This document shows, piece after piece, positions 7,027 to 18,500 of a stretch of 41,724 bases of DNA. Source of the DNA: a virus. The notes beneath the pieces were generated by a model. The model had not been told where the DNA came from. It worked only from the letters and a program-made list of their open reading frames with translations, and made no database searches. The translations under genes and the position numbers were made by a program. Each line of letters starts with the position of its first letter. Position 1 is the stretch's first letter. The stretch spans positions 1 to 41,724 of IMG/VR virus record IMGVR_UViG_3300001349_000032, one strand, 5' to 3'.

Positions 7027-8496
7027 TTAAACCTTTAGTACACACTCGACTAGCTTTTCTGATTCAACATCACTTGACTCTAATGCAATTCCTACTATAT
7101 TAGAATCTGTTGGAGAATTATGAGCTACACCATCTGCGCCAGTATACACATAATCTCCTTTTGTAATTGTTCCTATTATCCTTATAGGCACTCGTCCTTT
7201 TAGTGCCAATGCCTGTCCTGCAGATTCGGAATTCATTAGATATGCAGGCGAAGCAGAAATAACTCCTACTGGAATCTTAAATTGCTGACAAGCTGTAGTT
7301 TCGCTATCAGTTGCATCCGATACCATCATTACAGTACCAGTAGGATATTCCTCTGACGTAGTATATTTTTCTGCTAGGTCTGCATATCTTGCTTGTGTAG
7401 CTGTACCGCTAAAAAGTACCGCAGTCAAGTTGCCATTTGAATCTCTTGCTGCAATACTACTAACTGTTGCAGCAGTTGCAGCATTTGCATACGTTGAAGT
7501 TCCACTAATCTTTAATGTAGTAGCTTTTGCTGCTTCACCAGTAAAGCTATCACTGTGTACTGTTCCCCATTTTTTAGTTGAAGATCCTAAGTTAACTGTT
7601 CCATCAGTATACCAATAAGCTGCATCACTTCCTGATGCAGCGCCGAATGCAAGCATAGCACTTTCTAAATTATCAGTAATATTAAATTTATCGTTATTCA
7701 TTTTAAATGTTGGTGTTGAGCTTGTGACACCAACAGTTAGTGTAGTTGAAGTACCTAAGGTGTACCCGCCATCAGTAAAAGTAGTTGTTCCTGTTAATGC
7801 AGGACTAGCTGATTGTAAGAAACTCGACGAAGGTAAACCGCCTAATTTTAATGCATTTGAAGCTGTGCCCCAAAATCTATAATCACCACTGGTTACACCT
7901 GTTGCTCCAGTATTAATCATAGTAATACCTTTTTGTAAATCAGTAAAGCCTGTTATAGCCGATGTTGAATCAATTGTAAACGCAGTGTTACTAATAATAT
8001 GTACAATCACATCATTGATTATAGACACAATTACAGGGTAATTTACACCTGTGGTTGCTTTTAACTCTCTACTCTGCATTTGAGTTGTACCACTTGAATC
8101 TGTTGACTGGGGACCTACTAGTGTCCAGGTACTTGAATCATTGTATGTAAATAACTGCCCTGTTGTGGTATTCCAATAAAAATCGCCTGCTGTGCCTGTA
8201 GAGGGCGCACTAGCTAGTACTTGTGCTCCGCCAACTGGTCTCCAATTCGATGCTGTACTATTATATAGTTTTAATTTTTGTACACTAGAGTCATACCATA
8301 ATTGTCCGCCTACTGGTCTTGAAGGTGCAGCTGAACTACTAAAGTTTTCTAACAAAAATAACATGTTTTCGTTTTGTGCTTCGCCATAGCCTGCATAGTT
8401 TTTACCAATAAGTTTTAGATTAGTAGTTTGATCTACTGTTCCGTCTTCAATTGTTGATAAAACTGTACCGTTAAATTTGTTAATTGTGTATGCCAT
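7027..8496 (-). CDS. Tail-fibre-like protein 1, 489 residues
   Basis: The first ~130 residues are the shared N-terminal module of this gene trio: GK-x-YAGYGE-x(2)-NEN, LLENFSS, GQLWYDS and a second AGD-x-(Y/I)W ... Q-L-(F/Y) repeat ending in (V/A)GP, probably the part that docks on the baseplate or on another fibre. The C-terminus has ARYADLAEKYTTSEEYPTGT, IPVGVISASPAYLMN and a KGDYVYTGADG block, a pattern common in marine-phage fibre tips and somewhat like the G2-type autoproteolytic C-terminal domain; self-cleavage is only a possibility. Preceded by AGAGGAAAG and by two late-promoter-like motifs in the 50-base gap upstream. Likely role: host-surface contact. Confidence 0.8.
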   Translation of the reverse strand: MAYTINKFNGTVLSTIEDGTVDQTTNLKLIGKNYAGYGEAQNENMLFLLENFSSSAAPSRPVGGQLWYDSSVQKLKLYNSTASNWRPVGGAQVLASAPSTGTAGDFYWNTTTGQLFTYNDSSTWTLVGPQSTDSSGTTQMQSRELKATTGVNYPVIVSIINDVIVHIISNTAFTIDSTSAITGFTDLQKGITMINTGATGVTSGDYRFWGTASNALKLGGLPSSSFLQSASPALTGTTTFTDGGYTLGTSTTLTVGVTSSTPTFKMNNDKFNITDNLESAMLAFGAASGSDAAYWYTDGTVNLGSSTKKWGTVHSDSFTGEAAKATTLKISGTSTYANAATAATVSSIAARDSNGNLTAVLFSGTATQARYADLAEKYTTSEEYPTGTVMMVSDATDSETTACQQFKIPVGVISASPAYLMNSESAGQALALKGRVPIRIIGTITKGDYVYTGADGVAHNSPTDSNIVGIALESSDVESEKLVECVLKV

Positions 8497-8520
8497 TTGT
8501 AACTTTCCTCTTGTGCATGT

Positions 8521-8537
8521 GTATTTAGTTTAAATAC
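8521..8537. repeat. Short palindrome GTATTTA-GTT-TAAATAC in the fibre 1 leader
   Basis: Seven-base perfect arms with a 3-base centre, between the TATAAATA motif and the ribosome site. The arm TAAATAC on the minus strand is also the core of the CTAAATAC late-promoter-like motif. Could be a promoter or an RNA hairpin; it is weak as a terminator because it is all A/T apart from the ends. Confidence 0.4.
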
Positions 8538-8543
8538 TGCGAT

Positions 8544-8551
8544 TATTTATA
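8544..8551 (-). promoter_or_regulatory. TATAAATA late promoter before fibre 1
   Basis: Exact T4 late consensus TATAAATA on the minus strand (8551 to 8544), overlapping the TAA stop of the upstream fibre gene. Expected start about 8538, giving a ~42-base leader before ATG 8496. A second motif, CTAAATAC, follows at 8528-8521. Confidence 0.6.
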
Positions 8552-9848
8552 GTGCTGCTATTGCTGTTTGGAAGTCACCATAAGTACTTGCCGCAGCAAC
8601 TAATGTTTTTAAATTTGATATTGTTATAAATGCTTCAACATTATTAATTTTATATGTAAATCCAGTAGGAACATTAAACCCACATGATGAGTTCCACGCA
8701 TTTGAAGCTGTAGTCCATGTTAATGTTTTATCGTCGCCACTTACACGTACTGATATGCCTGAATTATCTGCTTGTGCTTCTGTTAATAATGTACTATCGC
8801 TAGTAATTCCTAATTCTATTAATTTATCTTCAACTCTTAGATTATCTACATCAACACTAGTTGACGTACCTTCAACTATTAAATTTCCAGTTACACGAAG
8901 ATCTCCTGTTAAATCTAAACTATATTGCGGTGCTTCATTCCATAAACCAATTCGTGTTGTGCTATTATCAACATTCATAACAGTTTTGTTTGTGGCGCCT
9001 TGTTTAATTTGTAGTCGCCAGTCACTGCCATCTTTTTGTCCTCTATTAACAATTATGTTATCCTCAACTCTAATAGTATAATCGCTATCAATTCCAATAG
9101 TTAATCCGGCATCATTTTTAATATGTAATATACCAGTAGTGGTATTATTTGATGCTGTCCTAAGTAGTTGTTCAGGTGTATAGGAAACTCCTCCAGCTGA
9201 AACAATATTTTTTGATGTAGTAGCCGTACCATTAAATATAAATTCAGACTGACTTGGACTTACATTTATTCCAACATTTATTGGACTGGTATATCCTGGT
9301 AATATATTTACATTAGCACTGTCAGTTGTATCATAGCTTATGCTAGATTTAGCATGTACTGCCATTAATGTTCCGCTAATAAACTGTCTTACAATAGTGT
9401 GTTTAATACCGTTTGTATCTATTATATCTTTAACATCAAGTCCTGAATTTTGTTGAGTTTTTGTATATATTGGGCCAGCAAGCAATAAGTCTGTGCCGTC
9501 ACTAAAATACAATTGTTCATTTGCACTATCAATCCAAATATCACCAGCTACCATAGCCGGCTGTACTGGTGATACTGATGCAGTGTCAGTTGACTTCCAC
9601 AATGCACCATTGTAAACTTTTAATCTTGATTCGCTTGAATCAAACCATAATTGGCCTGTAATTGGAGTAGTTGGTGCTGTTACACTGCTAAAATTTTCTA
9701 GTAATTTTATAAGATTTTCATTAAATATTTCACCATACCCAGCATATCCTTTGCCAACTAGGGTTAAATTAGTCGTCTCATTATCAACTGTAGCATCTAC
9801 TAGATCAACTAGTAATGTGCCATCAGTTTTATTAATCTTATAACCCAT
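8547..9848 (-). CDS. Tail-fibre-like protein 2, 433 residues
   Basis: Shares the N-terminal ~130-residue module with fibres 1 and 3 (GKGYAGYGE, NENLIKLLENFSS, GQLWFDSSESRLKVYNG, GDIWIDS-x(3)-QLYF, AGP). The C-terminal half is repetitive beta structure (YSLDLTGDLRVTGNLIVEG, VDNLRVEDKLIELG, SGISVRVSGDDKTLTW), the kind of element found in trimeric phage fibre shafts and tips. It has no collar domain and no evident C-terminal chaperone. ATG 9848 is behind CAGGAG and only one base separates it from the previous stop, so it is coupled to fibre 3. Role inferred: a fibre or fibre-associated subunit; which of the virion's fibres is not determinable. Confidence 0.8.
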   Translation of the reverse strand: MGYKINKTDGTLLVDLVDATVDNETTNLTLVGKGYAGYGEIFNENLIKLLENFSSVTAPTTPITGQLWFDSSESRLKVYNGALWKSTDTASVSPVQPAMVAGDIWIDSANEQLYFSDGTDLLLAGPIYTKTQQNSGLDVKDIIDTNGIKHTIVRQFISGTLMAVHAKSSISYDTTDSANVNILPGYTSPINVGINVSPSQSEFIFNGTATTSKNIVSAGGVSYTPEQLLRTASNNTTTGILHIKNDAGLTIGIDSDYTIRVEDNIIVNRGQKDGSDWRLQIKQGATNKTVMNVDNSTTRIGLWNEAPQYSLDLTGDLRVTGNLIVEGTSTSVDVDNLRVEDKLIELGITSDSTLLTEAQADNSGISVRVSGDDKTLTWTTASNAWNSSCGFNVPTGFTYKINNVEAFITISNLKTLVAAASTYGDFQTAIAAL

Positions 9849-9849
9849 A

Positions 9850-11931
9850 TTAAACTCCTGTATATATAATGTAGTTTACCGTTAAAAACGGTGAAACTGT
9901 AGTAAACTTATTGCCAACTGACTGACTAGTATTATCTATTGTTTGAGTAGTATTAGTTAAATCTTTAACATCATGTGTTGATTTACGACCACGTCCAGAC
10001 TCACCGCCGCCAGCAAAATCAATTAATGTCGATTCACTATCCTCAATAGTTCCAGTTGTACTAGTAACTGCATAATACTGTGTATTTGACTCATCAGACC
10101 CAATCAAATTATGATGGTGTTGCGGTAACTGATCCTTAGTTAAATACCTTCTTTGAGCTCCACCAGTTCCTCCCATAAGTGCAGCAGAAGGATCGTCATA
10201 CGCTCTTGATTCGTCGGTTGCTAATGTTCTAGTAGCTGTGCCACGATGTCCTAACAAGTTTCTACCACGTGTATCAGGAACATTAAATGTACTAGATGTC
10301 GCAAACCCATATGTTGTGCCAATTGCATTAAACAATGCTGAATATGTTGAACGAGATAACGAACTGCCGTCACACATATACCATCCTGTTGGAGCAGTTG
10401 TTCCACCAAATGGCATTATCATTCCAACTGCAAAAGTAGGTATTAATGATGTAATTTGACTAACTTTTGCTTTGTATATACCAACTCCTTGTGTTGACCC
10501 AGCTGCCTTTAGGGAAGTCTCAGATGGATTGTAAAGAATTAGTTCTTCATTGTTAACAACTGCATCAGTATAATTAGTTTTGCCAGCAATAAAACTATTA
10601 TCTATTGATACATTAAAAATTTTAGAGCCGCCTGTTCCGTTAAAGCTTACTTCTGTACTAGTTGTAACATCGCCTGTCATTGAAAAATTAGTTGCTGTAG
10701 TTAATTTATTAGCACTTGTAGCTATTCCTGTTAGATTTCCAACAACATCACCTTGTACGTTACTAATAACTTTTGTTGCATAAACATTATTAAATTTTAA
10801 TAAATTTGTTCCAATATTCCTTGTACTAGTAGTATCTGGAGTAATATCCTTAAATTGAGAAGTAGTACCATTTACTGTTAAATCTCCACCTATATAAGTA
10901 GCAAGTGAAATTCCAACACCTCCTGATACCTTAAGTGCTCCAGTACTAATAGAAGTACTTGCAGTAGTGTCAGTAATACTTACTGCACCACTTGATGCAA
11001 TACTACCTGTAACATCTAATGCTGATTGAGGATTAATATTTTTTATTCCAACATTTCCTGTATTAGTAATTTTAATTCCAGTAGTATTAGTATTAACTCG
11101 TAATTCAATATATCCATCAGTACTTAAATTTTTAAGAAATGCATTACTTCCAACTATTCCAGCAGTAAAAGTTTCTGTGGAGCCGATTCTGACACCAGAT
11201 TCGTCTGTAACTCTAATTGGTTTTGTAAATATGTTATTTGCAGTTAGTCTTGCAAAATCTGATCCAGCATATGCAGTTCCGCTAACAATTAGCGATTCGG
11301 CCTTTTCTGACGTTCCATAATACTTGCCTGTTGTTCCATTAATATTTGACGAAATATTTAATCCAGCATTTATTTTTGTAAATCCTACAAGCGTTAGTTT
11401 TGGAATAAATTCTTTATAACTAACAATTGAAATAATAAAATTATTTACATAGGTCATTACAACTGGATACTCAACATTATCAATTCCTGTAACAGTTACA
11501 AATCTTGGGCCTGTAGCAGCACCTGAAGAAAATTCTGGGCCAATTAATATCCAAGACGAGCCTGAATATAAGTATAATTGCTGACTAGTTGTATCTACCC
11601 ATAAATCTCCGGTTAAACTAGACGCTTGAATTGGCTGCGTTGATGATTTTTCTATACCATTTGCTGTTACCCAGTTAGAGCCGTTGTATATTTTTAATTG
11701 GTCAATACCAGCTGTAGTATCATACCATAGTTGTCCTTCAACTGGATTTGATGGTGAATTATTGTTTGCAAAATTTTCTAATAGATGCAAAAAATTGGTA
11801 TTTATTGCAGTTCCGTAATTTGTTAACGACTTGCCTGGCAATTGTAAAGAAGTTTCAGTATTAACTGCATTATCTTGAACTGTAATAGATCCTTTATTAA
11901 TATTATCGGTAAAATTTACTGGATATGACAT
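9850..11931 (-). CDS. Tail-fibre-like protein 3 with tail-collar domain, 693 residues
   Basis: N-terminal ~135 residues match the module of fibres 1 and 2 (LPGKSLTNYGTAINTNF, LLENFANN, GQLWYDTTAG, GDLWVDTTSQQLYLYSG). Residues ~230-480 are repetitive beta segments. At about 498-575 a phage tail-collar domain is clear: VGMIMPFGGTTAPTGWYMCD, then YSALFNAIGTTYG and FNVPDTRGRNLLG. A His-rich loop (QLPQHHH) near residue 604 and the ending TVSPFLTVNYIIYTG complete the pattern seen in T4 gp12-like short fibres and many host-receptor-binding fibres. Role: attachment to the host surface at the baseplate, inferred from domain content and from lying downstream of the baseplate wedge genes. RBS GAGGTG. 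Confidence 0.85.
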   Translation of the reverse strand: MSYPVNFTDNINKGSITVQDNAVNTETSLQLPGKSLTNYGTAINTNFLHLLENFANNNSPSNPVEGQLWYDTTAGIDQLKIYNGSNWVTANGIEKSSTQPIQASSLTGDLWVDTTSQQLYLYSGSSWILIGPEFSSGAATGPRFVTVTGIDNVEYPVVMTYVNNFIISIVSYKEFIPKLTLVGFTKINAGLNISSNINGTTGKYYGTSEKAESLIVSGTAYAGSDFARLTANNIFTKPIRVTDESGVRIGSTETFTAGIVGSNAFLKNLSTDGYIELRVNTNTTGIKITNTGNVGIKNINPQSALDVTGSIASSGAVSITDTTASTSISTGALKVSGGVGISLATYIGGDLTVNGTTSQFKDITPDTTSTRNIGTNLLKFNNVYATKVISNVQGDVVGNLTGIATSANKLTTATNFSMTGDVTTSTEVSFNGTGGSKIFNVSIDNSFIAGKTNYTDAVVNNEELILYNPSETSLKAAGSTQGVGIYKAKVSQITSLIPTFAVGMIMPFGGTTAPTGWYMCDGSSLSRSTYSALFNAIGTTYGFATSSTFNVPDTRGRNLLGHRGTATRTLATDESRAYDDPSAALMGGTGGAQRRYLTKDQLPQHHHNLIGSDESNTQYYAVTSTTGTIEDSESTLIDFAGGGESGRGRKSTHDVKDLTNTTQTIDNTSQSVGNKFTTVSPFLTVNYIIYTGV

Positions 11932-11933
11932 GA

Positions 11934-12545
11934 TTACACCTCGTTAAATCCGCTAAGACTCTGCACTCTTACAGTATAGTCAATTTGAATTAATCTATTC
12001 AAACTTTTTTGTACTGGATGGAAAATTACATGAGTAATTAGTTTTCCTGTTCCAGAACTACTGTAACTTCGCAATCCTAATTCATCAAATACATATGCAC
12101 TGTTTGAATTTGATGATGTATCGTATGCATCTTGACCGTCAGGCTCGCCGTAATCTAATAAACAACTTACTAAAATATCAGTATAATTTGTGCCAGATAC
12201 GTGTCTTATTTCTGTTTTATTTCTTGAAGGATCAAGATTATTTACACTTCTATCATCAACTACTTTGGTATAAGTTTGATTATACAAGCTAGCATTTGTT
12301 CCAGTAGAGTTTGGTGTTAGATACGTTATTATACCTGTTGGGTCAATATTTGTTCCGCCGTTGCCGAAACTCATTTCATATACAAATCCCGATCCAGCGT
12401 TTGATAAACTTTCAGCTAATGCAATACTCATATTTTCATAATGTATTGCGTTACGCTTGTTTATTAAAATTTCACCAGATTTAGGATCAAATATTTTTAT
12501 GTGTCCTTCGATGTGTATTCCGTTTAATTCATTTATTTCTGTCAT
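11934..12545 (-). CDS. Baseplate/tail-associated structural protein, 203 residues
   Basis: Unnamed family; I judge it structural from context and style. Starts MTEINELNGIHIEGHIKIFD with a following (G)EIL-x-NKRNAIHYENMS segment, continues with a glycine-rich F-GNGG stretch, and ends in a beta pattern YVFDELGLRSY ... ITHVIFHPVQKS ... IQIDYTVRVQSLSG. Proteins with this N-terminal pattern are commonly encoded next to tail-fibre genes in marine T4-like phages. It lies between the giant protein and the collar-domain fibre, with AGGTGG five bases before ATG 12545 and two bases to the next gene's ATG. It could be a connector between wedge and fibre; no direct evidence. Confidence 0.7.
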   Translation of the reverse strand: MTEINELNGIHIEGHIKIFDPKSGEILINKRNAIHYENMSIALAESLSNAGSGFVYEMSFGNGGTNIDPTGIITYLTPNSTGTNASLYNQTYTKVVDDRSVNNLDPSRNKTEIRHVSGTNYTDILVSCLLDYGEPDGQDAYDTSSNSNSAYVFDELGLRSYSSSGTGKLITHVIFHPVQKSLNRLIQIDYTVRVQSLSGFNEV

Positions 12546-12561
12546 TGTACCACCTATACTG

Positions 12562-12569
12562 TATTTATT
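12562..12569 (-). promoter_or_regulatory. AATAAATA late-promoter-like motif before the 203-residue protein gene
   Basis: Minus-strand AATAAATACAG, overlapping the TAA stop of the giant gene, followed by AGGTGG and ATG 12545. Fits the NATAAATA form described for marine T4-like phages; the expected start is near 12556. Would allow the fibre genes to be expressed independently of the 13.6-kb gene upstream. Confidence 0.45.
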
Positions 12570-15500
12570 TAGGCAACTGTATTGTAGCCTTTAGAAGGAA
12601 TTTACTAATATCATTATTACTAGATCCTAGTGATTTAGTAGTTGAGTTAGACACAATCTCATTCCAAATTTGTCCTGTTTTTCTATATACTTCTATTCTT
12701 TCTCCATCTAACGGAATAGTTGAAAATGTAACTGTATTACCACTGATTGTAAATTCTGGATTAATTGTTTCATCACCTTCGGTACTATCTTGATCATTAG
12801 ATTCGTTGTACATACTTATGCTAGACTTACGTAGACGCTTGCCGCCAACTTTAATTTCAATTTCGTTTACACCGTATGTTGGTGTAAAGTTTAGATCCAC
12901 TGTTGCTGAAGATCCATTGCCACTAAATGTCTGTTTATCAATTGTATCATTGTATAATATATTTTCATCTGGGCCTTGTCCATAAACTTTAGTGTCTACT
13001 GCATATGCTAACTTAACGCCTGTTCCAAGTGTGCCACGTCTGAGTTGAGTTAAGTTATTGCCTGTTTTTGCAAAATATTCTATGCGTTCACCTTCAACAA
13101 ATATTACTCCAGGTATATTTGTTGAGACATCAGGTTCAAAAATTCCAGTTGCATTTTGTAATTGTATTGTATTATCATTATAATTTAAAATAGATTGTAA
13201 TTTATAACTATTTGCTTCGTTTAGCCTTTTGTAGTGTGTTCTATTAAGCATATCTTTAAATACTCTATATCCAAACGAATCAGTTGTTGAATTTCCAAAT
13301 TGTAAAACATCTATAGTATCTAATTCAACTGGAATATTAGTTAGCTCAACTGCATTTAATTTAGAATTTACAATATAGTCAATATTTACATCTAGCATAA
13401 CACCATTTTTAAATACCCAAACATATCTATTATTTGACACTATGTTTGTTAATCTTATTATACCCTGTGTAACTTCTTGTCTTTTTATATATTCCGGAGT
13501 TCCACTTGTTAAACTGGCTATTGTGCTAGGTTCTCCGGTTGTACTAGTTGTTAATACTGATAATGCAACTCTTTCAAATTTGTTTACATCGTGATTTGAA
13601 AAATGTATTAATTCAACTTTTTTTCCTGCTGCTGGTGCTGTTGTAAATTCAATTATATCTGAACGGACTTTATAATCTGCATCTTTATCAATTACTACAT
13701 TAATAGATGCTCCAACTGGAGCAATTAAATCATCAGTTAATGTAATAGTATATTCAGCTGGATTGTAGGTATATTGTAACGAAGTTAACTTAACAGTATC
13801 GACAAATACTTGAATATCTGTCGAAGTTATTTGACTTGGCTGAGTAAACTGCCAGCTATCGATATTATATACTCGACTAGATGTTGCTGTATAAGTTCGG
13901 CTATATCCCGGTTTTTGTACTTTATTATCTACTAACAATAATATTTTATGCGACCATGGATTGTTGTTAAACGGCGTAACATTTACACTATATGTAGTAG
14001 TTGATCCATCAGGAATAAATGTTTTGTCAGTAATAATTTGACTATATGTTTTTAATGTGTTATTATACAAACTATATTGTATAATATTGTTATTACTAAT
14101 GCTTGCTGTATTAAGTAATTCAATAACTACCTTTCCTGTTGTTGATTTAACAAGATTATAATCAACTCCAACAGTTTTGATTACTCCGTTTATAGTTAGT
14201 ATTGCTGTTACTGTAGTTGACCATATTGCAACTGTTGGAATTTGAGATATTCCTGTAACATAAGTTAATGAATTTCTGTCAATTAAATCAGTGCCATTGG
14301 CACCAATTGTAGTAATTGAGACTCGGTTACTACCGCCTATTTCATAACTGCTATCGCCGTCAATATGTAAAGTATTGTCAAACCAATTAATTGAATATAA
14401 TTCACTAGGTAAAATAACTCCATCTAACTGTACAATTATATCTGAATTTGAAAAAGGTGTTCCAGGTAATGTAAATGTAGTAGTACTTGTATCTAGCGTA
14501 TAATGAACAACATCAATCTTGCCTACACCTTCTGATGGTTTATGAAATACTCTCATATCTAATGTATCAATTAGTTGACCCGGTACTAACTCCTCAGGGC
14601 CTTGCGACGACAAAGGAGAAACAAAGTCGTCACCGTCGATATTAATTGATTCTGGCAAAACTCCAGTTGCTGTAGTATAACCTAGGTCGCCTCCTGACAA
14701 TGCAATATCATAACTATTTGGTGACGGAGTAAAGCTACCATCACTGGTAGCTTTCCTAATTATAACATTATCTCCGTCGGTTATTCCAACTATTTGCTCA
14801 TTAAGAACAATAACTGTTGTTGAACCGTCGCCAATTATAGTTGACATTCTAACATTATTAATAATTGTTGATCCATCAAAATTTGGGCCGTCGATTCTTA
14901 CTCCATTAAGATATACATGGTATTCAACACCATCAATTAACGGAGAACTCATTTGGAATATGTTTGTACTTCCGTCAAGAATAAACACTTCATCTTCGTA
15001 TGCACTATCAAATGCATCCCATGGTTGAGTGCCAAATCCTTGAGCTTCAAAACCTTGTTCTACTCCAAAATCTGTTCCTTCGTATACCGACTTAGCATTT
15101 TTAACTCCGTTAAGAAGTTGGCTTAAATCCTTACCTGGCATATTACTAGTAGGAGTATAAAAGAAATTAATTCTATCAGCAGCATCAAGCATTCTAATAT
15201 CTTTTTTATATGTAATAACTATAGTATCAGTTGCTAAAGGTGCTGTATTAAAAGTTACATACCCAAGATATCGATCATAACCTTTAGTAGTATCTAATTT
15301 GTTTCCAACTGTATAATTACTCGAAACTAGTACCTTAGAATTTATAGTTATACTAAACTGATTAGTTTTTATGTCAATTGGCCATTTTAATCCAAATGTT
15401 TCTTTTGATCCTGTTCCTGTAAATGATTCATTTACAACAAGGTCAGTAACATAATAAGATCCTCTTACCCTGTCAAATTTCATAATCATATGACTAGATC

Positions 15501-18500
15501 TAACCACACTTTTACCTAAAATTGCTATAGCACTTGCTGTTACGCCGTCTTTTGATGTACCGATTGTTATAGTCGGAGCAGTTAAAAATTTTAATGTATT
15601 AGGTTGACTAATAATTTGAATACTATCAACAGAACCATTTTTTAAATATGCATATGCAATAATATCACTATCGCCAATTTTAACTATTGGAGTATCTATA
15701 TATCCACTTCCGCCGTTGATAACTTTTATCGAAGCTATATCAAATCCAACATTATCTTTCCAATTTTTATACGGATAATTATTATATCTTGTATCTAAGT
15801 TTGATATTAAATCTGTTGTTTTGTTATATACAGCCGACGAAGTTTCAATTAATCCATCATGATAACTCGGAGGAAGATCAAAATCAGACGTCATAGTCTG
15901 CGTATTAGATATATTTTCGTAACTTGATATATATTCTCGTACTTTAGTTTTAAATGGTTTTACTTCGTTAACATAATCTTGATAATTTTCTAAATTATCA
16001 TTTTGATAATTTCTTGTTTTCTTAAAGTTACCAAGATTGTGTTTAGCTGTTACAAAACTACTTTTAAATGCCCAGTCTAGTCCTGGCTGTTCTGCAAACG
16101 CATATCGTAAGCTGGCAAAAAATAAATTATAATATTCAACTTCAAGATCTGCAATAAAAATATTGTTTTTAAGTACTGACATAATTATTCGTAATTCTTC
16201 AACTGGTTCTTTATCATAGAACGAAGTATCATATAATTTTGAATCGTATCCCTTACTAGATGTAATTGTGTCGTATAGAGATGTTGACAATTCTATTGTA
16301 CCATTTTCTCTACCAATAGTTTGATAATTAACTGTATAGTCTTCCGTATCAGTATCGTTAATTTTCTTTAACAATAGCCAACCGCCTGTGCCAATGGTTT
16401 TAATTTTTACTATATCACCAATTTCACAGTCTAATAAAAATAATTGGTAGCTTTGATCTACACTTTTGTTAATTGTTGTTAGTTTATCATATCCGTCAGC
16501 ATACCAATCTTTATAAATCCAATATTGTCGTGTATCATAAGATTGAATATTGGTTCTTTCCCATATTCTAGTAATTTTATTATACTTGTAAATAGTCCAA
16601 ACGTTTTCAACGGTTGAATCTGTTTTAACTAAAGCAGTGTAATCACGAACTGTTAACGTAGTATTAGATGAATATTTTTTCCCCGAATCTCTTACAGTAA
16701 CACTTGTTATCTGTCCTAAATTATTAATAGTTGACTGTAGTACTGCGCCAATTCCGCTAGATGAAGTTATCTTTATAACTGGAGCATTTACATAACTTCT
16801 TCCAGATTTTATAATATTAACTCTAATTATTTTTCCATTACTAATTACAGGCAATAGTTCAGCCTTTTCAAATTTAGCCATTATTATATTATCAAGATCT
16901 TCAATAGTTTCAACTATCGAATCATATACTCCAGTGTCAGCATTTGGAATTTTATCAAAAGTTAATAGTCCTGATATATCATAATTATCAACAATTTGGT
17001 ATTTGTATAATATTGAATTTGCTCTCTCAATAACTTGCTTTAATGCTTCTTTGTTATTAATAAACATTCCTTGACGTGGATAATTTAAAATTCCATATCT
17101 ATTGCTAACTGGTAATGATAAATCTGGTAGTTGTATTTCTTGTAAATCGTATCCAACTAAACTATCTAACCATTTTTGTTCAATCTCGTGATTTAGTTTT
17201 TCTCTACTGACAACACCTTCAGCTAACAATTGATATTCACGATGTAAATTTACTTGAAGATTTTCATCTTTTAATAATTCAAAACGTAATATAGAATTAG
17301 TTCCTTCAATAAAACTTTTGCAATTGTGTAATATAAATTTATCAGTGTCGAGTATTTCTACATAACGATATCCTTGCGAAGCTGGATCTGCTATAAGATT
17401 TGCAACCGACATTGCATCAAGTGTTCTAAAATTAACCGATGGGATTGTTTTTTTGTTTTTAACCCAGTAAAAATATTTTTCACTAAATGTCTTAGAAACA
17501 CTATCAAATACTCGTTTTATACTATATGCTTGATCGCCATATAATGGTACTCCAGACACTCCATTTGAAATTCCTTCGTTAGTGTTACTCAATGACAGCC
17601 ATTGACTTGGAGTCAATGATGTGCCAACCCATTCGTAAATATCAATACTAGTTCCAAATATTAGCTTACTACGATGTGCTGATCTATAATGTGAATCGCC
17701 TTGATAAGGATCGTACCATGCAGAAGTTGACAAGTTCCACCATAGTCGTCCTTCATATTCTTCGTTCCATGCTGAACTTTCATCAACTACTACATTTGCC
17801 ACAATATTTCCAAGTTCGTCTTGTGTATTAACTGAATATATTGCAGGATCATAAAATGTTTTATACGATATTTCAACATCTGCAACACGAGGTATTCTTC
17901 CCTGACGACAGTCAACAACATCTAATGTAGTTAAAAGATCATCTGTATCTGCTGAATATAGTAATACTCGTTTAATTTTGTCAAGATTTATCATTCCATC
18001 TTGAACTGACAACGATGTCCAAGAATCAATATTAATATCAGCTCTTAAATCTGTAACTATTCCAACTGAATCAGCCGTGGTTAAATTAACAATTGTACTG
18101 TCACTAGTGTCAGCAGGATCAACATTTGGAAGACCTATGTATATATGATTGTTTGAAAACACAAAATTTTCTAACTCAGATCCTGTTGTTTTTCTTTGAT
18201 AATCAACATCTTCGGCAAATATAAAATTATTTCCAATATCTTGAAATATAAAAATTCTGCCTGTATCTTTGGTAACATTTTTAAAAGTAGTTGAATTGCT
18301 ATCAAAAGTTGTAATTGAATCATTTTTTGTTCCTAATGAATCTAATACATATTTTGAATAAACTAATGTGTGGTCTGCTAATTGATCAACAATATATTTT
18401 TGTATAAATTCATCATACGTATCAAAACTTATTGACAATCTACGATCGGTATTTTTTGCTGATACTGCAAGTTTATTTTTACTAAAATCAAGACTGGTTC

